Below are positions 37,949 to 47,457 of a stretch of DNA of 64,000 nt, in pieces. Source of the DNA: Agromyces ramosus (GTDB taxonomy: Bacteria > Actinomycetota > Actinomycetes > Actinomycetales > Microbacteriaceae); NCBI RefSeq assembly GCF_004216665.1, contig NZ_SGWY01000002.1, positions 658,685-722,684 of the forward strand, in the 5' to 3' direction. The position numbers were made by a program, and so were the translations under genes. Numbering within the stretch: position 1 is the first letter of the stretch; the number at the start of each line of letters is the position of its first letter. The notes under the pieces are model-generated. The model had not been told where the DNA came from, ran no database searches, and was given only the letters and a program-made list of their open reading frames with translations.

Positions 37949-40627
37949 ATGGTGGAAGGCAACGAGAACCACACGAACGAACCCGATTCCGGCAACGGCA
38001 CCCAGAAGCGACGGGGCGGCCTATTCGGAGCACGTCGCGGAGGCCGTGGACGCGGAGGCCTGGAGCGCCCGCCGGTGACCGGCGACGCGACCGTCGATGC
38101 CGTCGACGAGACGACCGCCGAGTCCGGCCGATCCGCCGAGCCCGAGCCCGCGACGGTGGCAGCGACCGCCGGCGCCGTGGACGACGTCGCGGACGCCGCA
38201 GAGGCCGAGGCCGTCGCGGAGGGCGCGCCCGAGGCATCCGACGCCGATGCGCCCGAACCCGAGCCCGAGGCCGCTCCGGCGTCGCCCATCCCCGCGACGC
38301 TCACGACGACCTCGCTGATCTTCCACGCTCCGCCGGTGCTGGTCCAGGTCGAACGGCCCGAGCGCGGCGAGCGACCCGAGCGCGCTGAGCGCCAGGGCGG
38401 CGCTCCCGACGTCGATGAGATGTCGAGCGTGCGTCGCCGCACCCGCCGCCGCAGCGGCGAGGAGAGTCGTCCCGCAGGCGACGAGCCCGCCAACACCGTC
38501 GTCAAGGTGCGCAAGCCACGCGAGCCCGAGCTCATCACCGAGCCGCAGAAGGTCAAGGGCTCCACCCGCCTCGAGGCGAAGAAGCAGCGCCGCCGCGACG
38601 GTCGCGACGCGGGCCGCCGGCGTCCGGTGATCACCGAGTCGGAGTTCCTCGCTCGCCGCGAGTCCGTCGACCGCCAGATGGTCGTGCGGGCGAAGAGCGG
38701 GCGCATCCAGATCGGCGTGCTCGAAGACGGGGTGCTCGTCGAGCACTACGTCGCGCGCAACCAGGACGCGTCCCTCATCGGCAACGTCTACCTCGGTCGC
38801 GTGCAGAACGTACTGCCGAGCATGGAGGCCGCCTTCGTCGACATCGGCCGCGGCCGCAACGCCGTGCTGTACTCGGGCGAGGTCGACTGGGACGCCGCCG
38901 CCGAGAACGGCGAGAAGAACCAGCCGCGCCGCATCGAGCTCGCCCTGAAGCCCGGCGACCGCGTGCTCGTGCAGGTCACGAAGGACCCCGTCGGCCACAA
39001 GGGCGCGCGCCTCACGAGCCAGGTCTCGCTGCCGGGCCGCTACCTCGTGTACGTGCCGAACGGGTCGATGAACGGCATCAGCCGCAAGCTCCCCGACACC
39101 GAGCGCGCGCGCCTCAAGAAGATCCTCAAGGAGGTGCTCCCCGACAACGTCGGCGTCATCGTCCGCACCGCGGCCGAGGGCGCCACCGAGGAGCAGCTCA
39201 CGCTCGACGTCAACCGCCTGATCGCGCAGTGGGCCGACATCTCGACCCAGCTCGAGCGGGTCCAGGCGCCGGCGCTGCTGCACTCCGAGCCCGACCTGCT
39301 CATCAAGATCGTGCGCGACGTCTTCAACGAGGACTTCCAGAAGATGATCATCTCGGGCGACGAGGCGCGCGAGACGATCGAACGGTACCTCCGCGCCGTC
39401 GCGCCCGACCTGCTCGAGCGGGTCGAGGCCTACACGGGCGAGCGCGACGCGTTCGACGAGTTCCGCATCAGCGAGCAGATCGAGAAGGCGCTCGACCGCA
39501 AGGTGTGGCTGCCCTCCGGCGGCTCGCTGATCATCGACCGCACCGAGGCCATGACGGTCGTCGACGTGAACACGGGCAAGTTCGTGGGCTCGGGCGGCAA
39601 CCTCGAGGAGACGGTCACCAAGAACAACCTCGAGGCTGCCGAGGAGATCGTGCGACAGCTGCGCCTGCGTGACATCGGCGGCATCATCGTCGTCGACTTC
39701 ATCGACATGGTGCTCGAGTCCAACCGCGATCTCGTGCTGCGTCGACTGGTCGAGTGCCTCTCGCGCGACCGCACCAAGCACCAGGTCGCCGAGGTCACCT
39801 CGCTCGGCCTCGTGCAGATGACGCGCAAGAAGCTCGGGCTCGGCCTGCTCGAATCGTTCAGCGAGCCGTGCGAGGTCTGCGCGGGCCGCGGCATCATCGT
39901 GCACCACGAGCCGATCGCGAAGCACCGCCCGCCCCAGCAGGTGGAACGCGGCCGCAACCGCGGGCGTGGCGGCGGTGGCGGCAACCAGCAGCCCGCACCC
40001 GCGGCGGAGCCGAAGGCCCACACCGGGACGCATGCGATCACCGAAGACGTCAAGCACGCCCTCGCGCAGATCGCCGCGTCGACGATCCCGCACACCGAGC
40101 ACCGGCCGGCCGAGGCGGACGTCGCCGCGGCGGCCGCTGCGGCCGAGCCCGCCGACGCCGGCGTGGCCCCCGACCGTGGGTCCGCGGGTGCATCGTCGCC
40201 GGATGCGGGCGCGGAGTCGCCCGCGTCGACCGGTGGCCGCCGGCGCGGCCGACACCGTCGCGTGACCCAGGAGCAGGGACCGGCCGAGACGCGAGAGGCC
40301 GCCAAAGCCCCCGCGGAGCGGCCCGACCGCGAGGCCGGAACCGCCGAGCCCGTGGCCGCGGCATCCGAGGCCCCCGCTCGCGTGGCGCTCGTCGACCTGC
40401 CGCCGGTCGCGCCCGTCGAGCGCAAGCGCGCGGTCCGTGCGGTCGATGCCGAGGTGCTCCTCGACTCCGTGCTCGACGCGCTGCCCGCACCGAAGAAGGC
40501 CGGCGAGGGACGTGCGCGCAGCCGTCGGGTGTCGACGGCCGCCCTGAGTCCCGCCGGGGCTCCGCCGGTGATCACGCGCGCCGACGGCACCACGGCGGAT
40601 GCGGGGGAGTCAGGCGTCGAGCGCTGA
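37949..40627 (+). CDS. rne: Ribonuclease E/G
   Basis: Endoribonuclease of mRNA decay and rRNA/tRNA maturation. The 892-aa product has an Ala/Glu/Pro-rich N-terminal extension of about 220 residues with an RG-rich start (RRGGRGRGGLERP), an S1 RNA-binding domain (about 255-360), the catalytic centre with DVNTG (Asp539) and VVDFIDM (Asp583), and the zinc-link cysteines in CEVCAGRG (641 and 644). A second disordered Ala-rich and basic tail of about 220 residues follows. Disordered ends on both sides are typical of actinobacterial RNase E. Its stop lies 18 nt inside the convergent DUF4031 gene. Confidence 0.95.
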   Translation: MVEGNENHTNEPDSGNGTQKRRGGLFGARRGGRGRGGLERPPVTGDATVDAVDETTAESGRSAEPEPATVAATAGAVDDVADAAEAEAVAEGAPEASDADAPEPEPEAAPASPIPATLTTTSLIFHAPPVLVQVERPERGERPERAERQGGAPDVDEMSSVRRRTRRRSGEESRPAGDEPANTVVKVRKPREPELITEPQKVKGSTRLEAKKQRRRDGRDAGRRRPVITESEFLARRESVDRQMVVRAKSGRIQIGVLEDGVLVEHYVARNQDASLIGNVYLGRVQNVLPSMEAAFVDIGRGRNAVLYSGEVDWDAAAENGEKNQPRRIELALKPGDRVLVQVTKDPVGHKGARLTSQVSLPGRYLVYVPNGSMNGISRKLPDTERARLKKILKEVLPDNVGVIVRTAAEGATEEQLTLDVNRLIAQWADISTQLERVQAPALLHSEPDLLIKIVRDVFNEDFQKMIISGDEARETIERYLRAVAPDLLERVEAYTGERDAFDEFRISEQIEKALDRKVWLPSGGSLIIDRTEAMTVVDVNTGKFVGSGGNLEETVTKNNLEAAEEIVRQLRLRDIGGIIVVDFIDMVLESNRDLVLRRLVECLSRDRTKHQVAEVTSLGLVQMTRKKLGLGLLESFSEPCEVCAGRGIIVHHEPIAKHRPPQQVERGRNRGRGGGGGNQQPAPAAEPKAHTGTHAITEDVKHALAQIAASTIPHTEHRPAEADVAAAAAAAEPADAGVAPDRGSAGASSPDAGAESPASTGGRRRGRHRRVTQEQGPAETREAAKAPAERPDREAGTAEPVAAASEAPARVALVDLPPVAPVERKRAVRAVDAEVLLDSVLDALPAPKKAGEGRARSRRVSTAALSPAGAPPVITRADGTTADAGESGVER

Positions 40628-40897
40628 ACGGGCGCGCCGCTCGCGCGGCGTGACCCGCAGCCCGCTCGCGGCGAGCCGGCGCACGAGCTCACGCGGCGAC
40701 ACCGGTTCGGCGCCGGCGGCGACGAGCTCGTCGTAGCGCTCGACCGGGACGTCGTAGTGGTCGAGGTCGAACGCCCTGGCCGGCACTCCGGTGCGCTCGG
40801 CGAAGGCCCGCAGCTCGGCGACCGACCGGTCGCTGACGAGGTGCGACCACACCGTGCCGTGCTTCGGCCACAGCGGCGTATCGATCAGCACGGTCAT
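40610..40897 (-). CDS. DUF4031 domain protein
   Basis: The 95-aa product starts MTVLIDTPLWPKHGTVWSH, which is the recognisable DUF4031 signature; the function is unknown. ATG 40897 was preferred over a longer upstream frame because the family begins here, and because TAGGAT (40910-40905) lies 7 nt upstream as a leaderless -10. The last 18 nt overlap the 3' end of rne in antisense. Confidence 0.82.
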   Translation of the reverse strand: MTVLIDTPLWPKHGTVWSHLVSDRSVAELRAFAERTGVPARAFDLDHYDVPVERYDELVAAGAEPVSPRELVRRLAASGLRVTPRERRARSALDA

Positions 40898-40904
40898 GCC
40901 GCAG

Positions 40905-40910
40905 ATCCTA
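40905..40910 (-). promoter_or_regulatory. -10 box TAGGAT, leaderless DUF4031 promoter
   Basis: Minus-strand TAGGAT, 7 nt, then ATG 40897. It is divergent from the rplU promoter 40 bp away. Confidence 0.45.
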
Positions 40911-40946
40911 CGCGCCGCACCGCGCGACGCGCCGGGCGACGCGCGT

Positions 40947-40975
40947 TTGACCGACCATGGGTCATCCGGTAAACT
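40947..40975 (+). promoter_or_regulatory. rplU-rpmA promoter
   Basis: TTGACC (40947-40952), exactly 17 bp, TAAACT (40970-40975): the best sigma-70-type promoter in the window. Initiation near 40982 leaves a leader of about 133 nt before rplU. Confidence 0.8.
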
Positions 40976-40981
40976 CGACCG

Positions 40982-41114
40982 TTGGTGCCACCGCTTATCC
41001 CGGTGTGCCCGCACAGTTTTCTGGCAGTGACGACCCTCCTTCCCGCTGGGGTCCCGCGCAGTGACATCCCCATCAGCTCATGGAGCCCCGGCTCCCCAAC
41101 GATAGGTACGAGAA
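40982..41114 (+). promoter_or_regulatory. 5' leader of rplU-rpmA
   Basis: This 133-nt leader has no open frame of note. GGAGCC (41083-41088) and GGCTCC (41091-41096) form a short hairpin about 18 nt before the start, and rplU has only a weak ribosome site (AGGTACGAGA). Ribosomal-protein autoregulation is plausible but not shown; I match it to no known leader family. Confidence 0.4.
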
Positions 41115-41423
41115 GTGGTTTACGCAGTAGTGCGCGCCGGCGGTCGGCAGGAGAAGGTCGAAGTCGGCACCATCGTGACGATGGACCGCATCAAGGCTGA
41201 CAAGGACGGCAACGTCCAGCTCATCCCGGTCCTCCTCGTCGACGGCGAGAAGATCACCTCCGACGCCAAGTCGCTCGCGAAGATCACGGTCACGGCTGAG
41301 GTCCTGAACGACCTCCGCGGCCCCAAGATCGTGATCCAGAAGTTCAAGAACAAGACCGGCTACAAGAAGCGCCAGGGCCACCGTCAGGAGCTCACGCGCG
41401 TCAAGATCACCGGCATCAAGTAG
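41115..41423 (+). CDS. rplU: 50S ribosomal protein L21
   Basis: Large-subunit protein that contacts 23S rRNA. The 102-aa product has the usual start ([18 protein letters not shown]) and the C-terminal signature [14 protein letters not shown]. The start is GTG 41115 with a weak ribosome site after a long leader. rpmA follows after 26 nt. Confidence 0.97.
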   Translation: MVYAVVRAGGRQEKVEVGTIVTMDRIKADKDGNVQLIPVLLVDGEKITSDAKSLAKITVTAEVLNDLRGPKIVIQKFKNKTGYKKRQGHRQELTRVKITGIK

Positions 41424-41449
41424 CCCGCGGCTCGCAAGGAGAAACAGAC

Positions 41450-41707
41450 ATGGCACACAAAAAGGGAGCGAGCTCCACTCGCAACGGTCGTGACTCGAAC
41501 GCCCAGCGCCTCGGCGTGAAGCGCTTCGGCGGCCAGGTCGTCAGCGCGGGCGAGATCCTCGTCCGCCAGCGCGGCACTCACTTCCACCCGGGTGCGGGTG
41601 TCGGTCGCGGCGGCGACGACACGCTCTTCGCGCTCGAGGCCGGCGCAGTGCAGTTCGGCAACAAGGGCGGCCGCAAGGTCGTCAACATCGTGGCGGCCGG
41701 CGAATAG
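41450..41707 (+). CDS. rpmA: 50S ribosomal protein L27
   Basis: Large-subunit protein whose N-terminus reaches the peptidyl transferase centre. The 85-aa product starts [16 protein letters not shown] with no N-terminal extension, so it is not the cleaved type known in Firmicutes. AAGGAGA upstream is a strong ribosome site. A stable terminator lies directly behind it. Confidence 0.97.
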   Translation: MAHKKGASSTRNGRDSNAQRLGVKRFGGQVVSAGEILVRQRGTHFHPGAGVGRGGDDTLFALEAGAVQFGNKGGRKVVNIVAAGE

Positions 41708-41723
41708 TCGACCGACAGGTCTT

Positions 41724-41758
41724 GTGAGGGCGGGCTTCGGCTCGCCCTCACGCGTTTT
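41724..41758 (+). terminator. Rho-independent terminator between rpmA and obgE
   Basis: A 12-bp stem with one G-T pair (GTGAGGGCG to its complement) closes on the stable tetraloop TTCG, followed by GCGTTTT. It is the only hairpin here with a T-tract. obgE begins 22 nt after it, so obgE needs read-through or another promoter. Confidence 0.85.
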
Positions 41759-41780
41759 CCACCCTTTGGAGGGATGCAGC

Positions 41781-43382
41781 ATGGTCAGCTTCGTCGACGA
41801 GGTGACGCTGTTCGTGCGCGCCGGACATGGCGGGAACGGCTGCGTCTCGGTGCGCCGCGAGAAGTTCAAGCCGCTCGCCGGCCCCGACGGCGGAAACGGC
41901 GGGCACGGTGGCGACATCGTGCTGGTCGCCGACCCGCAGGTCACCACGCTGCTCGCGTACCACGGCCGCCCGCACCGCGCATCGGCGAACGGGCAGCCCG
42001 GCATGGGCGACAACCGCTCGGGCGCCGCAGGAGAGCTCCTGGAGCTCCCCGTGCCGGTCGGCACCGTCGTGAAGGACCCCGACGGCACCGAGCTCGCCGA
42101 CCTCTCGGAGCCCGGGATGCGATTCGTCGCCGCCCCCGGAGGACAGGGCGGCCTCGGCAATGCCGCGCTCGCGAGCACCAAGCGCAAGGCGCCCGGCTTC
42201 GCCCTGCTCGGCACGCCCGGGTTCGAGGGCGAGGTCACGCTCGAACTCAAGACGATCGCGGATGTCGCGCTGGTGGGCTTCCCCTCGGCGGGCAAGTCGA
42301 GCCTCATCGCCGCCCTCTCCGCGGCTCGGCCGAAGATCGCCGACTACCCCTTCACGACCCTGCATCCGAATCTCGGCGTCGTGGAGGCTGGAGACCACCG
42401 CTTCACCATGGCCGACGTGCCGGGACTCATCGAGGGCGCGAGCGAGGGCAAGGGGCTCGGCCTCGAGTTCCTGCGCCACGTCGAGCGCTGCTCGGCCCTC
42501 CTGCACGTCGTGGACTGCGCCACGCTCGAACCCGGGCGCGATCCCCTGACCGACCTCGACGTGATCCTGCGCGAGCTCGCGGCCTACCCGGTGCCCGAGG
42601 GGCAGGTGCCGCTGCTCGAACGGCCGCAGCTCGTCGCCCTCAACAAGGTCGACGTGCCCGAGGCGCGTGAGCTCGCCGACTTCGTGCGACCCGAGTTCGA
42701 GGCCCGAGGCTACCGTGTCTTCGAGATCTCGACGGTGAGCCACGAGGGCCTGCGCCAGCTCGGCTTCGCCCTCGGCGAGCTCGTCGACGAGGCTCGCGTG
42801 GCGGCGGCGGCCGCTCCGGCGGCACCGCGCATCGTGATGCGCCCGAAGGCCGTCGACGACAGCGGCTTCGTGGTGCGCCCCGAAGGCGGCAGCTACGGCA
42901 CGATCTACCGGGTGCTCGGCGCGAAGCCCGAGCGGTGGGTCGCGCAGACCGACTTCACCAACGACGAGGCCGTGGGCTTCCTCGCCGATCGCCTCGCCCG
43001 CCTCGGCGTCGAGGACGAGTTGGTGCGCGCGGGCGCGGTGGCCGGTTCGACGGTCGTGATCGGCCCCGGATCGGGCGTCGTCTTCGATTGGGAGCCAACC
43101 CTCACGTCCACGGCGGAACTGATCACCGCGCCGCGCGGCGCCGACCTCCGCCTCGACGACAACCGCCGGGCCACCCGTGCCGAGCGCAAGAGCGACTACC
43201 ACGACCGCATGGACGCCAAGGCGGAGGCTCGCGCCGAGCTGCAGCGCGAACGCGAGGCAGGCCTCTGGGCCGACGGCGAGCCTGACGGAGCCGAGCCCGC
43301 CGCACCGGAAGCGCGCGCCGATGACGCCGACGAGGTGAACGAGCCGGCCGCAGACCAGGGGCCGGCGGGAGACGAGCGGTGA
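41781..43382 (+). CDS. obgE: GTPase Obg
   Basis: Essential ribosome-associated GTPase in 50S assembly and stringent response. The 533-aa product has the glycine-rich Obg fold (residues 1-160), the G domain with P-loop GFPSAGKS at 166-173 and NKVD later, and a C-terminal OCT domain ([16 protein letters not shown] to [15 protein letters not shown]) plus an acidic tail. Start ATG 41781 with GGAGGGA at good spacing. The stop overlaps proB by 4 nt. Confidence 0.96.
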   Translation: MVSFVDEVTLFVRAGHGGNGCVSVRREKFKPLAGPDGGNGGHGGDIVLVADPQVTTLLAYHGRPHRASANGQPGMGDNRSGAAGELLELPVPVGTVVKDPDGTELADLSEPGMRFVAAPGGQGGLGNAALASTKRKAPGFALLGTPGFEGEVTLELKTIADVALVGFPSAGKSSLIAALSAARPKIADYPFTTLHPNLGVVEAGDHRFTMADVPGLIEGASEGKGLGLEFLRHVERCSALLHVVDCATLEPGRDPLTDLDVILRELAAYPVPEGQVPLLERPQLVALNKVDVPEARELADFVRPEFEARGYRVFEISTVSHEGLRQLGFALGELVDEARVAAAAAPAAPRIVMRPKAVDDSGFVVRPEGGSYGTIYRVLGAKPERWVAQTDFTNDEAVGFLADRLARLGVEDELVRAGAVAGSTVVIGPGSGVVFDWEPTLTSTAELITAPRGADLRLDDNRRATRAERKSDYHDRMDAKAEARAELQREREAGLWADGEPDGAEPAAPEARADDADEVNEPAADQGPAGDER

Positions 43383-44197
43383 CCCCGCGCACCCGGGCGG
43401 AGATCCCGCAGGCACGGCGGATCGTCGTGAAGGTCGGCTCCTCGTCGATCAGCGGTGGGAACGCCGGCCAGATCGGCCCGCTCGTCGATGCCCTCGCAGC
43501 GGCCCACGAGCGCGGTGCCGAGGTGGTGCTCGTCTCGTCGGGAGCGATCGCCACGGGCATGCCGTACCTCAGGCTCGACGCGCGGCCCACCGACCTCGCG
43601 ACACAGCAGGCCGCGGCATCCGTCGGGCAGAACCTGCTCATCTTCCGCTACCAGGACTCGCTCGACCGCTACGGCATCGTCGCCGGCCAGGTGCTGCTGA
43701 CCGCGGGCGACCTGGAGCACGCGACGCCGCGCTCGAACGCCCAGCGCGCCATGGACCGCCTGCTGGCCCTGCGGATCCTCCCGATCGTGAACGAGAACGA
43801 CACCGTCGCGACCCACGAGATCCGATTCGGCGACAACGACCGGCTCGCCGCCCTCGTCGCCGAGCTCATCGGGGCGGACCTCCTGGTGTTGCTCTCCGAT
43901 GTCGACGCGCTCTACACCAGGCCGCCGCACCTCGAGGGAGCCGAGCGCATCGCGCACGTGCCCTTCGGCGACGCCCTGGCCGGCGTCGAGATCGGCTCCG
44001 TCGGCCATGCGGGCGTCGGCACCGGGGGAGCGGAGACCAAGGTGTCCGCCGCCCGGATCGCCGCGGAGGCCGGAGCGGCCGTGCTGATCACCGCCACGCC
44101 GCTCGTCGCCCGGGCACTCGAGGGCGCCGAGCTCGGCACGTGGTTCGACGCTGCCCCCGTTCGTCACACGGCCGGCGAGGATTCGCCGCACGCATAG
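43379..44197 (+). CDS. proB: Glutamate 5-kinase, short form without PUA domain
   Basis: First step of proline synthesis: phosphorylates glutamate. The 272-aa amino-acid-kinase product has [30 protein letters not shown] and the C-terminal [14 protein letters not shown]. It stops after the kinase domain; the PUA domain of E. coli ProB is absent, a known shorter form. GTG 43379 overlaps the obgE stop. Its own stop TAG is part of the TAGGCT box of proA. Confidence 0.95.
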   Translation: MTPRTRAEIPQARRIVVKVGSSSISGGNAGQIGPLVDALAAAHERGAEVVLVSSGAIATGMPYLRLDARPTDLATQQAAASVGQNLLIFRYQDSLDRYGIVAGQVLLTAGDLEHATPRSNAQRAMDRLLALRILPIVNENDTVATHEIRFGDNDRLAALVAELIGADLLVLLSDVDALYTRPPHLEGAERIAHVPFGDALAGVEIGSVGHAGVGTGGAETKVSAARIAAEAGAAVLITATPLVARALEGAELGTWFDAAPVRHTAGEDSPHA

Positions 44198-44200
44198 GCT
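44195..44200 (+). promoter_or_regulatory. -10 box TAGGCT, leaderless proA promoter
   Basis: TAGGCT overlaps the proB stop codon and is followed by 6 nt and ATG 44207. No ribosome site precedes proA. Confidence 0.5.
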
Positions 44201-44206
44201 GGTGCC

Positions 44207-45475
44207 ATGGAGCATCCCGACCTCGACACGACCGTGATCGACGCCCGGCTCGCCGCCGCGAAGGAGGCCTCCTACCTCCTCGCGCGTGCGACGACGGCCG
44301 AGAAGGATGCCGCGCTCGAGCGGATCGCCGGGCTCCTCCGCGACCGCACCGCGGAGATCATCGCCGCCAACGCGCTCGACCTCGCGACGGGCCGGGAGTC
44401 GGGTCTCTCGACCGGACTCCTCGACCGACTCGCGCTCGACGAGCGGCGGATCGGCGCGTTGGCCGACGCCGTGCTCGAGGTGATCGCACTGACCGATCCG
44501 ATCGGCGAGACGGTGAGCGGTCGGTCGCTGCCGAACGGGGTGCGCATCGACCAGGTGCGCGTGCCGCTCGGCGTCGTGGGCGCCATCTACGAGGCCCGTC
44601 CGAACGTCACGATCGACATCGCCGTGCTCGCGCTCAAGAGCGGCAACGCGGTGGTGCTGCGGGGCGGCAGCGCGGCCGAGCAGACCAACCGCGTGCTGGT
44701 CGGGGTGCTCCGCGACGCGCTCGGTGCCGCGGGGCTGCCCGCCGATGGCGTGCAGACGGTCGACGACTTCGGTCGTGCGGGCGCCCGTCACCTCATGCAG
44801 GCGCGCGACTACGTCGACGTGCTCATCCCTCGCGGCAGCGCCGGACTCATCCGCGCCGTGGTCGATGAGGCGAAGGTGCCCGTCATCGAGACCGGCGCCG
44901 GGGTCGTGCACATGTTCCTCGACGAGAGCGCCCGCGAGGACTGGGCCGTCGAGCTCGTGCACAACGCCAAGACCCAGCGCCCGAGCGTCTGCAACGCGCT
45001 CGAGACCCTGCTCGTGCACCGCGCCGCCGCTCCGCGGCTCCTTCCGGCCGTGCTCGACCGGCTCGAGGCATCCGGCGTCACCATCCACGCCGACGAGCGC
45101 GTGCGCACGCTGCGCCCCGAGGCGCTGCCCGTGACCGACGAGGACTGGGCCACCGAGCACATGAGCCTCGACCTCTCGGTCGGCATCGTGGACTCGATCG
45201 ACGACGCGCTCGCCCATATCCGCCGGTACTCCACCAAGCACACCGAATCGATCGTCACGAACGACCTCGGCAACGCCGAGCGGTTCCTCAACGAGGTGGA
45301 TGCCGCGGCCGTCATGGTGAACGCGTCCACCCGCTTCACCGACGGCGCCGAGTTCGGCTTCGGCGCCGAGGTCGGCATCTCCACGCAGAAGCTCCACGCG
45401 CGCGGGCCCATGGGGCTGCCCGAGCTCACGAGCACGAAGTGGATCGTGCGCGGCGCCGGCCACGTGCGCGCCTGA
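44207..45475 (+). CDS. proA: Gamma-glutamyl phosphate reductase
   Basis: NADPH-dependent second step of proline synthesis, taking the product of ProB. The 422-aa aldehyde-dehydrogenase-fold protein has the catalytic cysteine in RPSVCNALETLL (Cys262), the PLGVVGAIYEARPNV entry motif and the C-terminal TKWIVRGAGHVR. It follows proB by 9 nt but has no ribosome site; a leaderless TAGGCT promoter lies at the proB stop. No proC is in the window. Confidence 0.96.
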   Translation: MEHPDLDTTVIDARLAAAKEASYLLARATTAEKDAALERIAGLLRDRTAEIIAANALDLATGRESGLSTGLLDRLALDERRIGALADAVLEVIALTDPIGETVSGRSLPNGVRIDQVRVPLGVVGAIYEARPNVTIDIAVLALKSGNAVVLRGGSAAEQTNRVLVGVLRDALGAAGLPADGVQTVDDFGRAGARHLMQARDYVDVLIPRGSAGLIRAVVDEAKVPVIETGAGVVHMFLDESAREDWAVELVHNAKTQRPSVCNALETLLVHRAAAPRLLPAVLDRLEASGVTIHADERVRTLRPEALPVTDEDWATEHMSLDLSVGIVDSIDDALAHIRRYSTKHTESIVTNDLGNAERFLNEVDAAAVMVNASTRFTDGAEFGFGAEVGISTQKLHARGPMGLPELTSTKWIVRGAGHVRA

Positions 45476-45481
45476 CCTCGC

Positions 45482-45487
45482 TAGACT
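45482..45487 (+). promoter_or_regulatory. Candidate -10 box TAGACT before the small membrane protein and nadD
   Basis: TAGACT predicts initiation near 45494, 32 nt before the ATG at 45526, leaving AAAGGA in the leader. Confidence 0.4.
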
Positions 45488-45525
45488 GTCACGAGCGACA
45501 CCCGCAGGATCGAAAGGAACGGCGA

Positions 45526-45750
45526 ATGAGCCTCACGACCGCAGTGCTGACCGGCACGGTGCTCACCGAGACGGTGCACGCGAGGGAGCTCCCGATGGAG
45601 CCGGTCCTGTACGGCGTCGTCGCGATCGTGGTCTTCGCCGCCCTCGCGTTCGTGACGGCCTCGTACCGCGACGTCGCGAACCGGCATCGGTCCAAGGCAG
45701 ACGCCTACGCCGCACGCCACGGCGGCGGGAGCGAGCACGGCGGCCACTGA
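45526..45750 (+). CDS. Small single-pass membrane protein
   Basis: The 74-aa product has one hydrophobic helix (about residues 27-44, VLYGVVAIVVFAALAFVTA) followed by a basic segment (SYRDVANRHRSK) and a His/Gly tail, so the C-terminus is probably cytoplasmic. AAAGGA supports ATG 45526; METs at 45595 would give a shorter form. Small proteins of this kind between proA and nadD recur in related genomes; the function is unknown. Confidence 0.75.
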   Translation: MSLTTAVLTGTVLTETVHARELPMEPVLYGVVAIVVFAALAFVTASYRDVANRHRSKADAYAARHGGGSEHGGH

Positions 45751-45765
45751 GCGGGCGGTCGCGCG

Positions 45766-46365
45766 ATGACGGGCGACGACGGCCGGTGGCGAATCGGCGT
45801 GATGGGCGGCACGTTCGACCCCATCCACCACGGACACCTCGTGGCGGCCAGCGAGGTCGCGCAGTCCCACGGACTCGACGAGGTGATCTTCGTCCCCACC
45901 GGTGCGCCCAGCTACAAGTCGAACGTCACCCCTCCCGAGCACCGCTACCTCATGACGGTGATCGCCACGGCGTCGAACCCGAGGTTCACCGTGAGCCGGG
46001 TCGACATCGACCGCCACAAGCCCACGTTCACGATCGACACCCTCCGCGACATCCGTGCCGAACGCCCCGATGCCGACCTGTACTTCATCACCGGTGCCGA
46101 CGCGATCGCCCAGATCCTCTCCTGGAAGGACGTGGAGGAGCTGTGGCAACTCGCGCACTTCGTCGCTGTGAGTCGACCGGGACATGTACTGTCCGTTTCG
46201 GGATTGCCTGAGCAGGACGTAAGCTTGTTGGAGGTTCCGGCACTTGCGATCTCGTCGACCGACTGCCGGGACAGGGTGCGCCGGGGTTTCCCGGTGTGGT
46301 ACTTGGTGCCCGATGGGGTCGTCCAGTACATCTCCAAGCACCACCTCTATCGGAGTGTCGAATGA
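45766..46365 (+). CDS. nadD: Nicotinate-nucleotide adenylyltransferase
   Basis: Adenylates nicotinate mononucleotide in NAD synthesis. The 199-aa product has the nucleotidyltransferase signature [12 protein letters not shown] (residues 14-25, with the HxGH-like pair) and the later [10 protein letters not shown] in place of the usual ISSTxIR. It follows the small membrane gene by 15 nt, and its stop overlaps the next gene by 4 nt. Confidence 0.93.
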   Translation: MTGDDGRWRIGVMGGTFDPIHHGHLVAASEVAQSHGLDEVIFVPTGAPSYKSNVTPPEHRYLMTVIATASNPRFTVSRVDIDRHKPTFTIDTLRDIRAERPDADLYFITGADAIAQILSWKDVEELWQLAHFVAVSRPGHVLSVSGLPEQDVSLLEVPALAISSTDCRDRVRRGFPVWYLVPDGVVQYISKHHLYRSVE

Positions 46366-47417
46366 CGTCGTCGCAGGAACCGCCGCTGACGCGCCGCGAG
46401 CTGCGCGAGCGCGAACGGTTGCGGGAGCAGCAGGCGACCCAGGCGACCCCGGATGCCGCGCCCGCGCCGACTCCGCAGCCGGCCGCGCCGCCCCAGCCCG
46501 CGCCGCCGGCCCAGGCCCCCGCACCGCAGCCCATCCCGGCAGCCCCTCCGGCGCCGTCACCCGGCTACACCGCGCCGCGCCCGGCCGGGGGATACGACCC
46601 GTCGTCGCCCTTCGGCGGAGCGGTCGCGACGCCGCAGCCCGCTGCCGCGGCTCCGCCCGCCGCGCCGTCGCCGTTCGAGGCCACGACGCCCGAGCGCACG
46701 CTGACGCGTCGCGAGCTGCGGGCGATGCTCGACGCCAACGCGTCGGGCGACTACCACGACCTCGACCTCGACGACGAGCCGGCTGCCTCGGCGAGGCCCG
46801 CCGTGGCTCCGCAGGCGCCGCCGCCGGTCGCCGCGCCCGCGGCGAACCCCTTCGCCTCGCCGCCCGCTCCCGTCAGGTCGCCGGCGCCGCATCAGGTCGC
46901 CGACTCCGCCATCGCGGACGAGCCGTTGGCCGCCCCGAAGCCGGTCGGGCACTGGACCGACCAGCTCAACCTGCCGGCCGATCGGGCCGAACCGTTCGAC
47001 CAGCTCCTCTCGCGCGGCGGGGTGAGCCACGGCGTGCCCACCACGACCAACGCGCTCATCCTCCCGACGCTGCCCGACACCGGGCCGATGGGCAACCCGC
47101 TCGCGAAGAGCGGCGAGGTCATCGTCACCGGCTCGATCGACCTGCCGCGGAGCTTCGGCGCCACCGGGGTCCACCCGAGCCAGATCGACTCGTCCGACGT
47201 CGACCGCCTGTTCGACCAGGTTGAGGACGGCGCCGGCGTCGGCGCACCGGTCGCCGCCACGCGCGCGATCAGCACCCAGAACGCGGCGCGTGCGATGATG
47301 GCGCCGCCCAAGAAGGAGGGCATGAACGTTCCGCTCGTGCTCGCCGTCACCGCCGGCGTGCTCGCGCTCGGCGTCGTCGCCACCCTCGTCATCGGCGCGG
47401 TCGCGGGGCTCTTCTGA
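46362..47417 (+). CDS. Pro/Ala-rich single-pass membrane protein of unknown function
   Basis: The 351-aa product is mostly low-complexity Pro/Ala/Gln with one hydrophobic helix at the very C-terminus (about residues 325-350, [15 protein letters not shown]). It is therefore a tail-anchored or cytoplasm-facing protein. The motif LTRRELR appears twice, at about residues 9-15 and again near 116-122, each at the head of a charged helix. A conserved-looking segment ([20 protein letters not shown] and following) precedes the anchor. ATG 46362 overlaps the nadD stop (4 nt). No known domain is recognised. Streptomyces has an LCP gene at this spot. Confidence 0.7.
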   Translation: MTSSQEPPLTRRELRERERLREQQATQATPDAAPAPTPQPAAPPQPAPPAQAPAPQPIPAAPPAPSPGYTAPRPAGGYDPSSPFGGAVATPQPAAAAPPAAPSPFEATTPERTLTRRELRAMLDANASGDYHDLDLDDEPAASARPAVAPQAPPPVAAPAANPFASPPAPVRSPAPHQVADSAIADEPLAAPKPVGHWTDQLNLPADRAEPFDQLLSRGGVSHGVPTTTNALILPTLPDTGPMGNPLAKSGEVIVTGSIDLPRSFGATGVHPSQIDSSDVDRLFDQVEDGAGVGAPVAATRAISTQNAARAMMAPPKKEGMNVPLVLAVTAGVLALGVVATLVIGAVAGLF

Positions 47418-47457
47418 TCTCCGCGCCGATTCGCCACCAGCAACCGGAAGTGAGCGT

